Below the pieces are notes generated by a model. It was not told the origin of the DNA. It made no database searches and saw only the letters and a list, made by a program, of their open reading frames with translations. Source: Verrucomicrobiota bacterium (GTDB lineage: Bacteria; Verrucomicrobiota; Verrucomicrobiia; Verrucomicrobiales; Akkermansiaceae). Taken from it: DNA of 64,000 nt. The first letter of the stretch is position 1, and each line of letters opens with the position of its first letter. A program made the translations under genes and the position numbers. Location: assembly GCA_026397725.1 (NCBI GenBank), contig JAPLUI010000331.1:1-64000 (forward strand), written 5' to 3'. Shown one piece after another: positions 10,301 to 19,102 of the stretch.

Positions 10301-12782
10301 AATCATCACGGTCTGTGCCGGCAGTGAACCCACCCGCTGCCCGCCGGTCGTTACCCAATGCCCGATCGAGCAGACCATCTGCCCGGTTACCACCGTCACC
10401 ACCTGCTCGGGAACTCCTACTCAATGTCCTGACACCACCGTCTCCACGCAATGCCCGCTTGCGGTCACCGCGTGCCCGCCGGTCTCGACAAGCTGCCCAA
10501 CTCAGCCCACCCTGTGCCCCCTGGAGCAGACGCATTGCCCGCCTCCGACGGCGGCAACCCTATGCCCGACGACCGTGACCGTGTGCGTGGACCAACCGAC
10601 CGTGTGCCCCGTGGCCTCGACGACCTGCCCGCAGACCTCAACCATCTGCCCGGAAGCCACGACCACCTGTCCACAGGTCACGACCTACTGCCCGCGGCCG
10701 GCAACCCAGTGCGTGAGCATGCCCACCCAGTGTACCGGGAGCCAGCCCACGAATTGTTCGGGAACCACCACCACTTGCCCGGCACCCACCTACTGCCCGC
10801 AGACCCCGACCCAGTGCCCAAGTACTGCAACGGTCTGCCCGACCAACGCAACGGTCTGCCCGAGTGCTGCCACGGATTGCCCGCGCACCACCACCGCTTG
10901 TCCGGTCGCGGCGACCTTGTGCCCGTCCGGGACAACGCAGTGCCCGGTCGTGCCCACCACTTGCCCGCAGAAGCCGACCGAGTGCCCGGTGATTAGTCCC
11001 GCCACGACCTGCCCGATGTTGATCACCCAGTGCTCGACGGCCGTCACGGCAGCCACGGCGTGCGCAACTACAGCGACCCAGACCCAATGTCCTCACCTCG
11101 GGAGCGCTGCTGTCACCGTTTGCGCAACACAGACCACGACCTGCCCGATCTCAAGTAATCCGACCGTCTGCTCAGGCGCGACCGGCGTCACCAAGTGCCC
11201 GGTCCAGCAAACGCAATGCCCGATCCAGCAGACGCACTGTCCGCAGACTCTGAGTACGGTTTGTCCGGTGGTCCAGACCCAGTGCCCGACAATCCAGACC
11301 CAATGCCCGCTGGACTCCGTGAAATGCGGACCCACGATGTACCCGCAAATCCCCACCCAGTGCCCGGTGGTGTGGCTCACTGAGTGCCCGGTGACCCAAA
11401 CCCAGTGCCCGGTTGTCCAAACCCAGTGCCCGCTTGATCCAGCCACCTGCGGACAAGCCACCGTATTCCCGGAAACTCCCACCCAGTGCCCGGTGGTACA
11501 GACCCAGTGCCCGACCGTCGCTGGCTCATGTGAGCCGACGATTTATCCGGTGGTCCCGACCCAGTGCCCGCTCGATCCGGCCACTTGCGGGACGACCATG
11601 ACCCCGACCCTACCCACCGAGTGCCCGCGACAAACGACGCAATGCCCGGTGCTCGACACCCAGTGTCCTGAGGCGTCCACGGTATGCCCGGTATCGACCA
11701 CCACCTGTCCGGACCTCGACCTGACGAGATGCCCGCTCGACCTGACGAGATGCCCATTCGACCTGACCAATTGCCCGACCGTACAGACCCTGTGCCCGGC
11801 GAGCCAACCCACCGTCTGTGCGACCTTCCCCACCGAGTGCCCGACGGCTGACGGCCAGTGCGGACCCACGATCTATCCGGTGGTCCCGACCGAGTGCCCG
11901 AAGCCGATGACTGAATGCTGGGTCGTCTATACCCACTGTCCGGCCACGGTGACCGAGTGCGTGCAAGAGACAACTGTCTGCCCGACCAAGTCCACCGAGT
12001 GCCCGGTGGTTCCCGGCCAATGCGGACCGACGTTCTTCCCGCAGGTGACCACCGTATGCCCGGCTCAGGTGCCCACGATCTGCCCGGCCAGCCAACCCAC
12101 TGTCTGTGCGACTTACACCACCGAGTGCCCGACGGCTGACGGCAAGTGCGGACCGACGATCTATCCGGCGGTGCAGACCCAGTGCCCGAGTACCTTAACG
12201 GCGTGTCCGGTGATTCCCGGCCAATGCGAACCGACGATCTATCCGGCGACCCAGACCCAGTGCCCGGCGGTCTCGACTCAGTGCCCGGCCGAACCACCTA
12301 CGGTCTGCCCGCGCGGCTTCACCCAATGCCCGAACACCCCGTTCACGGTTTGTCCGGCGATCAGCACCACCTGCGCCGGCACCGTGCCCACGACTTGTCC
12401 GGAGAAAGCCACCGAATGCACCGGCCAGACACCGACGGCTTGCCCGCTGATCCCCACCCAGTGCCCGGCTGTCCAACCGACGCTCTGCATGGCCAAACCG
12501 GTGGTTGTCACAGGCACCGCTGTGGTCTCCGGCAACACGGCGGTCCTGCATGGCACGGTGAACCCGAACGGACTTACAACGAACCCGACGACGTTCCAAT
12601 GGGGCCGGACCACCTCATACGGCAACAACCTGTCGCTTCCGCCGGTCAGTGGTTGGGGTGCGCAGCCTGTGACTGGAAACCTTGACGGATTAGCGCCCAA
12701 GAGCACCTACCATTACCGCTTGACCGCAAAGAACAGCGAGGGAGAGGGCGTAGGACTTGATGCCACCTTCACTACCCCGTGA
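7398..12782 (+). CDS. Giant membrane-anchored Cys-Pro heptad-repeat protein (paralog 2) with C-terminal fibronectin III-like cap
   Basis: 1794 aa; MSFQQNLRGLRPLMTRVALILGVCIGGLFWLQSY anchor, head shared with paralog 1, heptad array, then FN3-like tail (VVTGTAVVSGNTAVLHGTVNPNGL...TFQWGRTTSYGN...YHYRLTAKNSEG). Confidence 0.9.
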   Translation: MSFQQNLRGLRPLMTRVALILGVCIGGLFWLQSYALPDGNPDFKLAIDDASPPSAELSFTSAEDGYYYPEYYDEKKKEWIAIPNNEQFLNAGVHRVFVQIPVDPMPKNLMLRMVRVDAQVRPTIFPVVVTACSTTPVITACPAGPTSCPSVLTTCPGVAPTRCPQATTCPDGGIQVTACPVQLTQCVSARTQCPTVATNCPVRATTCPARPTFCVGLSATTCPIQPTACSPVVTTCPVRPTACPASHTQCPTQATACPPTVATVCPVSATVCPAQPVTSCPQAMTRCPARITTCVTQLTACPLGATFCPQQPTTCPRKDTQCPVRPTLCPSAVTTTTCPVSSTACPRTPTACPVAPVQTECPTKQTECPRVLTVCPAGGETQCLQTAVTQCSRIVTACAGGLTNSTQCSLVATACPQSMTLCPLTVTGCPITTTVCPQVSLSTQCPRVVTVCPQMLTRCPGGVAGCTDVVTEFPQVPTQCPQIVTRCPGGATQCVDQPTVCPAISTATQCPPQTTICTGGVTNCPLQPTACPVSDTTCPYLQTQCPAYSTQCPTIQNTVCPSLFTSCPQRSTQCPPDPTICTQQLTSCGGQQTLCPDPTGAATMCPESPTQCPTRPTFCPSVPTQCPEYQTICPMAATVTQCPEKATECPSVVTFCPRALTECPVQITGCPGRPTECIREATQCPIISTQCPSGDTWCPKSPTNCPQDLTHCPATATVCPVVPTTCPTQLTNCPRDATKCPSDPTICTPDPVTTQCPRQPTSCPVVDTVCPTAPTTPTACPVQATTCPTGPTICPDVPTQCPQVFTLCPALPSVCPNGPTTCPSQLTVCPELTTTCPVAETACPQGPTQCPAISTQCPASNTRCPVETTTCPTTPLHTECPVIPTSCPATTGLCDVATVFPQVPTQCPQAQTQCPTGPTMCPQEPTKCPLLPTVCPDPTTPTQCNGTTTQCAAGSVTVCAATFTQCSQIITVCAGSEPTRCPPVVTQCPIEQTICPVTTVTTCSGTPTQCPDTTVSTQCPLAVTACPPVSTSCPTQPTLCPLEQTHCPPPTAATLCPTTVTVCVDQPTVCPVASTTCPQTSTICPEATTTCPQVTTYCPRPATQCVSMPTQCTGSQPTNCSGTTTTCPAPTYCPQTPTQCPSTATVCPTNATVCPSAATDCPRTTTACPVAATLCPSGTTQCPVVPTTCPQKPTECPVISPATTCPMLITQCSTAVTAATACATTATQTQCPHLGSAAVTVCATQTTTCPISSNPTVCSGATGVTKCPVQQTQCPIQQTHCPQTLSTVCPVVQTQCPTIQTQCPLDSVKCGPTMYPQIPTQCPVVWLTECPVTQTQCPVVQTQCPLDPATCGQATVFPETPTQCPVVQTQCPTVAGSCEPTIYPVVPTQCPLDPATCGTTMTPTLPTECPRQTTQCPVLDTQCPEASTVCPVSTTTCPDLDLTRCPLDLTRCPFDLTNCPTVQTLCPASQPTVCATFPTECPTADGQCGPTIYPVVPTECPKPMTECWVVYTHCPATVTECVQETTVCPTKSTECPVVPGQCGPTFFPQVTTVCPAQVPTICPASQPTVCATYTTECPTADGKCGPTIYPAVQTQCPSTLTACPVIPGQCEPTIYPATQTQCPAVSTQCPAEPPTVCPRGFTQCPNTPFTVCPAISTTCAGTVPTTCPEKATECTGQTPTACPLIPTQCPAVQPTLCMAKPVVVTGTAVVSGNTAVLHGTVNPNGLTTNPTTFQWGRTTSYGNNLSLPPVSGWGAQPVTGNLDGLAPKSTYHYRLTAKNSEGEGVGLDATFTTP

Positions 12783-12858
12783 AATCCACCTGTCAGCCAT
12801 GACCTGACCCCAAACCGTGAAGTCTGAACCAAGCACCGGTTCAGCCATCCATCCCGAT

Positions 12859-12884
12859 CAGCCGGTGGCGCGAGCCACCGGCTG
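12859..12884. terminator. Hairpin after paralog 2
   Basis: CAGCCGGTGGC-GCGA-GCCACCGGCTG perfect 11-bp stem, about 75 nt after the stop. Confidence 0.5.
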
Positions 12885-13407
12885 CTTCGTCTCCGGGGCA
12901 ATGATCGAAAGCGTTGGACCCGCCAAGCCGCCGATGGGTGCAATCCCAGACGGAGCGGAAGGATTCTTCGTCCTTGGGTTTGCCTTTGGCGATGAGGTTG
13001 CGCAGTTTGATGAGGTCGCGGCTGAGGGCTTTGATAGAGCGTCTTACATGGTCGCTTTCCTACTACGGACCCGCATTCCGCCGCAGGTTCCGGCAGGGAG
13101 CTTAAGAATTCCTTACCCAGACTTGTTCCCGGCAAGACCCGGTCGTGCCGCGAGGGCACCCCGGGAATTTTCCGGGCCCCTCCAAAGTTCTGGCTCGACA
13201 TCCCGGGCGTTTGCGGCCACCTTTGCCCCGGTGCCCAGCGGCGATTCCCGCCAACGGAATCCGAATTCAACAAACAAAATTGCCGAACCATTCGCGGCTG
13301 AGAACCTTCCATAACTGTTCAATTTCATTCCATTTGCGCGGTCTCAGCGCTAGTGACGTTAGGCGACGGAAAGCACACAGATCTACAAGCGAAAGGAGAG
13401 ACGACTG

Positions 13408-16365
13408 ATGCGAAGAATCTACGATCCAAGCCTCAAAGCTACCGTTACACTCGACGACTCCGGCGAGCTGCGGGGAATCAACCACCTCGACGAGTACCGC
13501 GAGATCGAGCACCTTCGCGGTCGCGCCGCCGCTGCGGCATACCTCCGCGACATCGCCGGGAAGCTCAGTATCGCGCCGGCAGCGGTGCGCCGCCTCGATC
13601 AGGCGGTGTCGTACCTCGATCCCCAGGAGCAGGCGGTCGAGTACCGCTTCAGCGAGGAGAAGACCCTCTTCGATTCGGCCACCTACGTTTACTATCAGAC
13701 CTACCTGAACGCCCCGGTCTGGGCGGCGGGCGTGACGGCCACGATCAAGCAGGCGCCGGTGCGCGTTGTCGCGGCAACAAACACGAGCGTGCGCGGCATC
13801 GACGCGAAGATGCCGTCGGCTGCAGCCATCAAGCGCTATCGGGCGCTCTTTGCGACCGGAGAGAAGATCGACGGCCCGCCCCGGCGGCTCACCGAGCGGC
13901 TCACGACCGAGCAGCTCGACGCGGCCAACGCCGCCGACTCCGAGCTGCTGGCCGACATCGTCGGCAAGGGCGGTAAGGCCTCCAAAGGGGCCGACGAGGG
14001 CAAGAGGAACCCGCGGCTGATCCGTGGACGCTTCTTCGTCTACCGGTACGACCCCGCCAGTCGGACCACGGATCACGGGCATTCCGCGCACGGGGGAGAC
14101 GCGCCGCAGCCAGGCGCGGCGCAGGGCGATGAGCAGCCGATGTGCGGCACGCCGCCGACGCTGCCGCTGCCGCCGGTGCCCAAGTCGATTCAGGAGGGGC
14201 GCTGGTACCTCGTCGCGGAACTCATCTGTCGCCTGCCGCACGACGGCCGCCAGGTGAACTGGCGCATGCTGGTCGAGGTGGAGACCAACGTGGTGCTTTA
14301 CCTGCGCGTGCTGACATCGAACGTGAACGGGCTCGTGTTCGTCGCCGATCCCATCACCGCCACTGGCGACGCCGCGAACTCGCCGGCGGCTACGGCCGCC
14401 ACGCTGAACCCGTTACGAAGCAGCGTCACGCTGCTGGGCCTGACGGCTCCAGCGCCCGGAAGCAACCAGGCCCTGACGGGCAGCTTCGTGCAGGTCTCCG
14501 ATTTCGAGCTGGCAACGGCTGCGTCTCCCACGGAGGCACCCGGCACCGATTTCAACTACGCCACCCGCACTAACAACTTCGCGGCCGTGAACGCCTATTA
14601 CCTCTGCGACCGCTTCTTCCGGCTGGTCGAAGATCTGGGCTTCCCCATCAGCACCTACTTCGACGGCACGACGTTCCCGGTTCCAGTTGATCATCGCGGA
14701 CGTTTCCAAACCACGGACGGGATTGAGCGAAACGCGTCGTGCTCGGGCGATGGCGACGGCATTGCCAACGTGGACTTCGAGCTGGCGGACCTGACCGACA
14801 CCGCCAATCCGATGGGCATCGCCGCCGACTGGCGGGTCGTGCTCCACGAGCTGGGAGGACACGGCATCCTCAACGATCACGTGAACCAGGGGAGCTTCGG
14901 CTTCTCGCACAGCGCCGGGGACAGCTTCGCCGTGATCCTGAACGATCCGTCCACACAGGCCGCCGACCGCTTCGAGTCGTTCCCGTGGGTGAGTTTCATC
15001 GGCCGACGTCACGACCGCAGCGTGGCCGGCGGTTGGGGCTGGGGCGGCACGAACGACGTGGGCGGGTACTCGAGCGAACAGATTCTCGCCACCACCATGT
15101 TCCGCGCCTATCGCTCGATTGGCGGAGACTCGACCGATGTCGGTCGGCGCGAGTTCGCCGCACGCTGCATGGCCTACCTGATGCTGCGTGCGGTCGGGAC
15201 GCTAAGCCCGACGAGCAACCCCGCCTCGCCTGCGCAGTTCCTCGACGCTCTGATCGCCGCCGATGCCGGCAACTGGACCTCGGAGGGGATCTTCGGCGAC
15301 GCCTATGGAAAGGTGCTCACCTGGGCTTTCGAGAAGCAGAACCTCAACGGCGGTGCGGTGCCCAGCGTGGACGTTTACATCGACGACGGCCGGGCCGGCG
15401 AGTACGCCTATCTCCCCGTGCATTGGGCGACCACCACGATCTGGAACCGGCGCAGCAGCGACGGGATGCCCGCCCACGAGGAGCCGGCGCTCGGCGAGAC
15501 CAATTACGCATATGTGAAGGTTAAAAACCGGGGCACGACGATCGCCAACGACGTGATCGTAAAGGGCTACCACTGCAGGCCGTCGACCGGCGTGCTCTGG
15601 CCGAACGACCTGCAGCCCATGGCCACCGCGCAGATGTCGGCTGGAACCCTCCAGCCCAACAACGCGGAGGAAAAAACTGTCGGGCCGTTCGAGTGGACGC
15701 CGGTGACCAACGCCTGGGGCCACGACTGCATGCTGATGATCGTGTCGGCGACCGGCGACCCGAGCAACGTCGACAAGTTCACCGCCGGCGAGGTGGTGGA
15801 GGACTGGCGCCTCGTACCGAACGACAACAACGTGGCTCAGCGAAACGTGACGCTCGTCCCGGGCGGCGGCGGGCTGCGGGGCCTGATGGCGGGGCTGCAC
15901 GGCAAGGGCTTCTGGGTGGGCAACCCAGGTCGCCGGGCCGCCCACGTTGCGGTATCGGTGGAACTGCCGTCGCTCCTGGCGCGTCGCGGGTGGCGGATCG
16001 GCCTGCGCGACCTGCCGGCGAACGGCACCCGCCTGAAGGCCCGCGAGCAGCGCCTGGTGACCTTTGAGGTCCACTCCGGCGTGCCGTTCACCACGGCCGA
16101 GGTGACGGAGGCGGCTGAGCGGGACATCGTCGTGACTGCCACCGCCGACGGGGCGCTCATCGGCGGTATGGTGTACCGGATCGATCCCGAGATCGAGATG
16201 CCGTTCAACGACCGCACGTCCGAGGAACGGAAGGAGGGGTGCCGCGATAAAGCCAAACAGCTCCTCGCCTGCTTGAACCTCTCCGGCGGCAACGTGAAGC
16301 GCGTGCGCGTCCGCAAGGTTGTGATCGATGTTGAGATGGAGAGCGACGACTCCGGTTGCGACTAA
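13408..16365 (+). CDS. Fungalysin/M36-like metallopeptidase-domain protein
   Basis: 985 aa; HELGGHGILNDHVNQGSFGFSHSAGDSFAVIL zinc-site region (HExxH); no obvious signal peptide. Confidence 0.6.
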   Translation: MRRIYDPSLKATVTLDDSGELRGINHLDEYREIEHLRGRAAAAAYLRDIAGKLSIAPAAVRRLDQAVSYLDPQEQAVEYRFSEEKTLFDSATYVYYQTYLNAPVWAAGVTATIKQAPVRVVAATNTSVRGIDAKMPSAAAIKRYRALFATGEKIDGPPRRLTERLTTEQLDAANAADSELLADIVGKGGKASKGADEGKRNPRLIRGRFFVYRYDPASRTTDHGHSAHGGDAPQPGAAQGDEQPMCGTPPTLPLPPVPKSIQEGRWYLVAELICRLPHDGRQVNWRMLVEVETNVVLYLRVLTSNVNGLVFVADPITATGDAANSPAATAATLNPLRSSVTLLGLTAPAPGSNQALTGSFVQVSDFELATAASPTEAPGTDFNYATRTNNFAAVNAYYLCDRFFRLVEDLGFPISTYFDGTTFPVPVDHRGRFQTTDGIERNASCSGDGDGIANVDFELADLTDTANPMGIAADWRVVLHELGGHGILNDHVNQGSFGFSHSAGDSFAVILNDPSTQAADRFESFPWVSFIGRRHDRSVAGGWGWGGTNDVGGYSSEQILATTMFRAYRSIGGDSTDVGRREFAARCMAYLMLRAVGTLSPTSNPASPAQFLDALIAADAGNWTSEGIFGDAYGKVLTWAFEKQNLNGGAVPSVDVYIDDGRAGEYAYLPVHWATTTIWNRRSSDGMPAHEEPALGETNYAYVKVKNRGTTIANDVIVKGYHCRPSTGVLWPNDLQPMATAQMSAGTLQPNNAEEKTVGPFEWTPVTNAWGHDCMLMIVSATGDPSNVDKFTAGEVVEDWRLVPNDNNVAQRNVTLVPGGGGLRGLMAGLHGKGFWVGNPGRRAAHVAVSVELPSLLARRGWRIGLRDLPANGTRLKAREQRLVTFEVHSGVPFTTAEVTEAAERDIVVTATADGALIGGMVYRIDPEIEMPFNDRTSEERKEGCRDKAKQLLACLNLSGGNVKRVRVRKVVIDVEMESDDSGCD

Positions 16366-16761
16366 CGTTTGGTCACAAGGAATATGACCAGAGAATGGCG
16401 ACAAGAGCATGGAGATTGGAACGCTTCCCTCTTGTTCGTGTGTCGTAATTCTTTTGTCTAACGCTCGCTTGTGGAACGGGTGTGGGGAAACTCGTGGCAC
16501 CCACGTTCCAAAGGAGGACTGGCAGAGGTGATAGCCGCAACAAACCGCAAGGAGCACCAAGCTGGCGAGCAATCCCACCCCACCCTGCGGCAACGCCCAG
16601 CCAGTTAGGCATTGGCATCGATCCAGGATCTCGGGCCCGGTGTAGTTGGAACTGTGACACGTTTATCACAAATTCGCGGGTTGTCGTGGCCGCGTTTCCG
16701 GGCGCATAATGCATGGGTAACGGCGGTTCCATGGCGGGCTGCCCGATCATTTCAGAGAAGC

Positions 16762-17178
16762 ATGAATACTTCCGTGTTTGCGCGGATCAACCCCCTCCAT
16801 CCCATGTCCCCGATCTCCACCTCTCCCCAATTCTACGGCACTCCTGCCGCCGTTGGCCACAGTCCGATTCGCCTGATGTCGCTGCTACGGCTCATCTTCT
16901 TCAGCGGCCCCAAGGTTCTGGTCTCCTCGCAAATCAGCGTGAAATGCGCGGTCGCGATGGTCACGATGTGCGCTCCGGCCCTGCTCTTCTGCGCGCTGCT
17001 CACGCTCCCGGCCCTTATTTTCCAATCCCCGCAACAGCACGCCTACTTCTACTTCGCCAAGGTGCTTGACGAGGATCCGACCCGCTGGTTCGTGCTGTTC
17101 CTCTCAGGCATCTGCGTGATTTTGTCGCTGGCCCTTCCAGCCACCATGTCGGCACCGCGCGATTCAATGGATTTGTGA
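16762..17178 (+). CDS. Small membrane protein, hypothetical
   Basis: ORF with two hydrophobic segments (VAMVTMCAPALLFCALLTLPALIF; WFVLFLSGICVILSLALPA). Confidence 0.45.
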   Translation: MNTSVFARINPLHPMSPISTSPQFYGTPAAVGHSPIRLMSLLRLIFFSGPKVLVSSQISVKCAVAMVTMCAPALLFCALLTLPALIFQSPQQHAYFYFAKVLDEDPTRWFVLFLSGICVILSLALPATMSAPRDSMDL

Positions 17179-17271
17179 GTTATCGCGGCGAGGCTCCGCA
17201 GGGCACTCATTCCCAACTCCTTGGAATGGGCCCCCGGATAGGTATCCTTGGCGTTTCGCCGACAATCCAGC

Positions 17272-17808
17272 TCACACCCCCGCCAGCCACAAGGCGGCAT
17301 GGATCTTGAAATCGATGACCATGCCCTCCGCCTCACGGGCGGCCAGCCATGCGCGGAGCAGTGCCAGCGGCACCTGATGCACGATGATGTCCTCACTGCC
17401 AACCCCGCCGCCCGCATGCTCGCGGCTCAACCCGGTGGCATGGAACAGATGCAGAAACTCGGAAGTCATGCCCGCCGAGGTGGGGGTGGTGAGCAATTTC
17501 GTCACCGACTCCGCCCGGTAACCGGTTTCCTCGAGCAGCTCGCGGCGGGCGGTCTCGGCCAGTGATTCGCCCTGGTGCTCGACCTCATCGCCCACCAGGC
17601 CCGCCGGGATTTCTATCACGCGGCACTGCACCGGGATGCGGAATTGCTCGACGAGCACGATCTCCCGGTCCGGCGTGATGGCGAGGATGCCCACACAGCA
17701 ATCCGACTGAGGGCGGCGCACGAAGTCCCACTGGCCGATGCGGTAGAGGCCGAGCCAGCGGGTTTCAAACAGTGTCTCAGGATTGGGCATGAATGTAAAA
17801 TGGCTCAA
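17272..17808 (-). CDS. NUDIX hydrolase (ADP-ribose pyrophosphatase-like)
   Basis: Nudix box-like ETARRELLEETGY and upstream IEIPAGLV. Confidence 0.85.
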   Translation of the reverse strand: MSHFTFMPNPETLFETRWLGLYRIGQWDFVRRPQSDCCVGILAITPDREIVLVEQFRIPVQCRVIEIPAGLVGDEVEHQGESLAETARRELLEETGYRAESVTKLLTTPTSAGMTSEFLHLFHATGLSREHAGGGVGSEDIIVHQVPLALLRAWLAAREAEGMVIDFKIHAALWLAGV

Positions 17809-17857
17809 AGAAACGATGGCGCAAGCGCGTAAAGACCGCTACCTCTGCCGCGTGCTG

Positions 17858-19009
17858 ATGTCCCGCCACGATTTCCAGATTCCCGTCCTTTTCAGGCACC
17901 GTATTGTTTTCACGCGAAATGCTTTCGCGCCGGAGAATGCGGAGTTGGCAGATATTCTCCGCGAAGGCGGGGGCCGCCGCGCCATCGCTTTCATTGAGGA
18001 ATCCGTCGCCGCCGTTTGGCCCGGGTTGCTGGATGCCGTGCAGGCATACTTTGCCGATCTGGATCTGACTTTCTGCGGGAGTGCCGTGTTGCCGGGTGGC
18101 GAGGCGGTCAAGACCGATGATTCGCTGGTCCGCCGCATCTGGGAAGCACTTGATGCGGTCCACATCGATCGCCATTCCTATGCGCTGGCCATCGGTGGCG
18201 GGGCGTTCCTGGATGCGGTCGGTTTCGCCGCTGCCACGGCGCACCGCGGCGTGCGCCTCGTGCGTTTTCCCACCACCACCTTGTCTCAGGACGATGGCGG
18301 CGTGGGCGTGAAATGCGCCATCAATGGCTTCGGGAAGAAGAACTGGATCGGGGCCTTCGCCGTACCCTTTGCCGTGATCAACGATTTCAGTTTTCTCCAC
18401 AGCCAGGATTCGGAAACCTGCCGCGCAGGCTTGATCGAGGCGGTCAAGGTGGCCTTGGTCAAAGATCCGGAGTTTTTCGAGTGGATTGAAGTCCGTCTGG
18501 AAGCACTCGCCGCGCTCGACCCGGCGGTGCTCGAGCCCTGCGTTGAGCGCTCGGCCCTGTTGCATGCGTGCCACATTGCCACCGGCGGCGATGCCTTCGA
18601 ATCCGGCTCGAGTCGCCCGCTCGACTTCGGACACTGGGCGGCCCACAAGCTGGAATCCCTCACCGGCTACGAGCTGTCACACGCACCCGCCGTCTCGATC
18701 GGATTGGCGCTCGACACCCTCTATTCCGTGCGCTCCGGATTGCTTGCCGCAAGGTCCGCCGAGCGCATCATGCGGGTGCTCGACGCGCTTGGGCTGGCCA
18801 CTTACCATCCGGCGCTTGATTGGACGGACCGAGCCGGTCGCCGCCGGATTTTCGTCGGCTTGGACGAATTTTGCGAACACCTGGGAGGTGAACTCACCGT
18901 GCTGCTGTTGCAGGATCTCGGCGTGGGGGTGAACGTCCACCAATTGGACGAGTTGCTGCTTGGTGAGTGTATCGATCAACTCAGGCAGCGTGCGGCAAAG
19001 CACGCATGA
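17858..19009 (+). CDS. 3-dehydroquinate synthase-family sugar phosphate cyclase (EboD-like)
   Basis: PGGEAVKTDDSLV, AIGGGAFLDAVGFAAATAHRGVRLVRFPTTTLSQDDGGVGVKCAINGFGKKNWIGAFAVP motifs of the DHQS fold. Confidence 0.75.
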   Translation: MSRHDFQIPVLFRHRIVFTRNAFAPENAELADILREGGGRRAIAFIEESVAAVWPGLLDAVQAYFADLDLTFCGSAVLPGGEAVKTDDSLVRRIWEALDAVHIDRHSYALAIGGGAFLDAVGFAAATAHRGVRLVRFPTTTLSQDDGGVGVKCAINGFGKKNWIGAFAVPFAVINDFSFLHSQDSETCRAGLIEAVKVALVKDPEFFEWIEVRLEALAALDPAVLEPCVERSALLHACHIATGGDAFESGSSRPLDFGHWAAHKLESLTGYELSHAPAVSIGLALDTLYSVRSGLLAARSAERIMRVLDALGLATYHPALDWTDRAGRRRIFVGLDEFCEHLGGELTVLLLQDLGVGVNVHQLDELLLGECIDQLRQRAAKHA

Positions 19010-19102
19010 GGCGTCCCGCATGGTTCTGACCCTGCTCCCGGCGGATGAATAATGTTTCACATTTCCGCTTGTCATCGGCGGGACCCTCGATAGCATCGCC
19101 GC

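Noticed and set aside
2628-11869. Long minus-strand ORFs with GHxVGxxGQ/RALGxxxRA heptads opposite the Cys-repeat genes
   Set aside because: They are antisense/out-of-frame shadows of the 21-nt coding repeat; plus-strand reading has anchors, head domain and paralog conservation.
12713-13312. 199-aa minus ORF and overlapping ORFs between the Cys-repeat gene and the peptidase
   Set aside because: No coherent domain; looks like decayed sequence with several short frames.
13355-16610. Integron attC-like cassette around the metallopeptidase (GTTAGGC and GTCTAAC motifs)
   Set aside because: Core-like heptamers are present, but flanking arms show no convincing inverted complementarity and CTAAC/GTTAG is common throughout the window.
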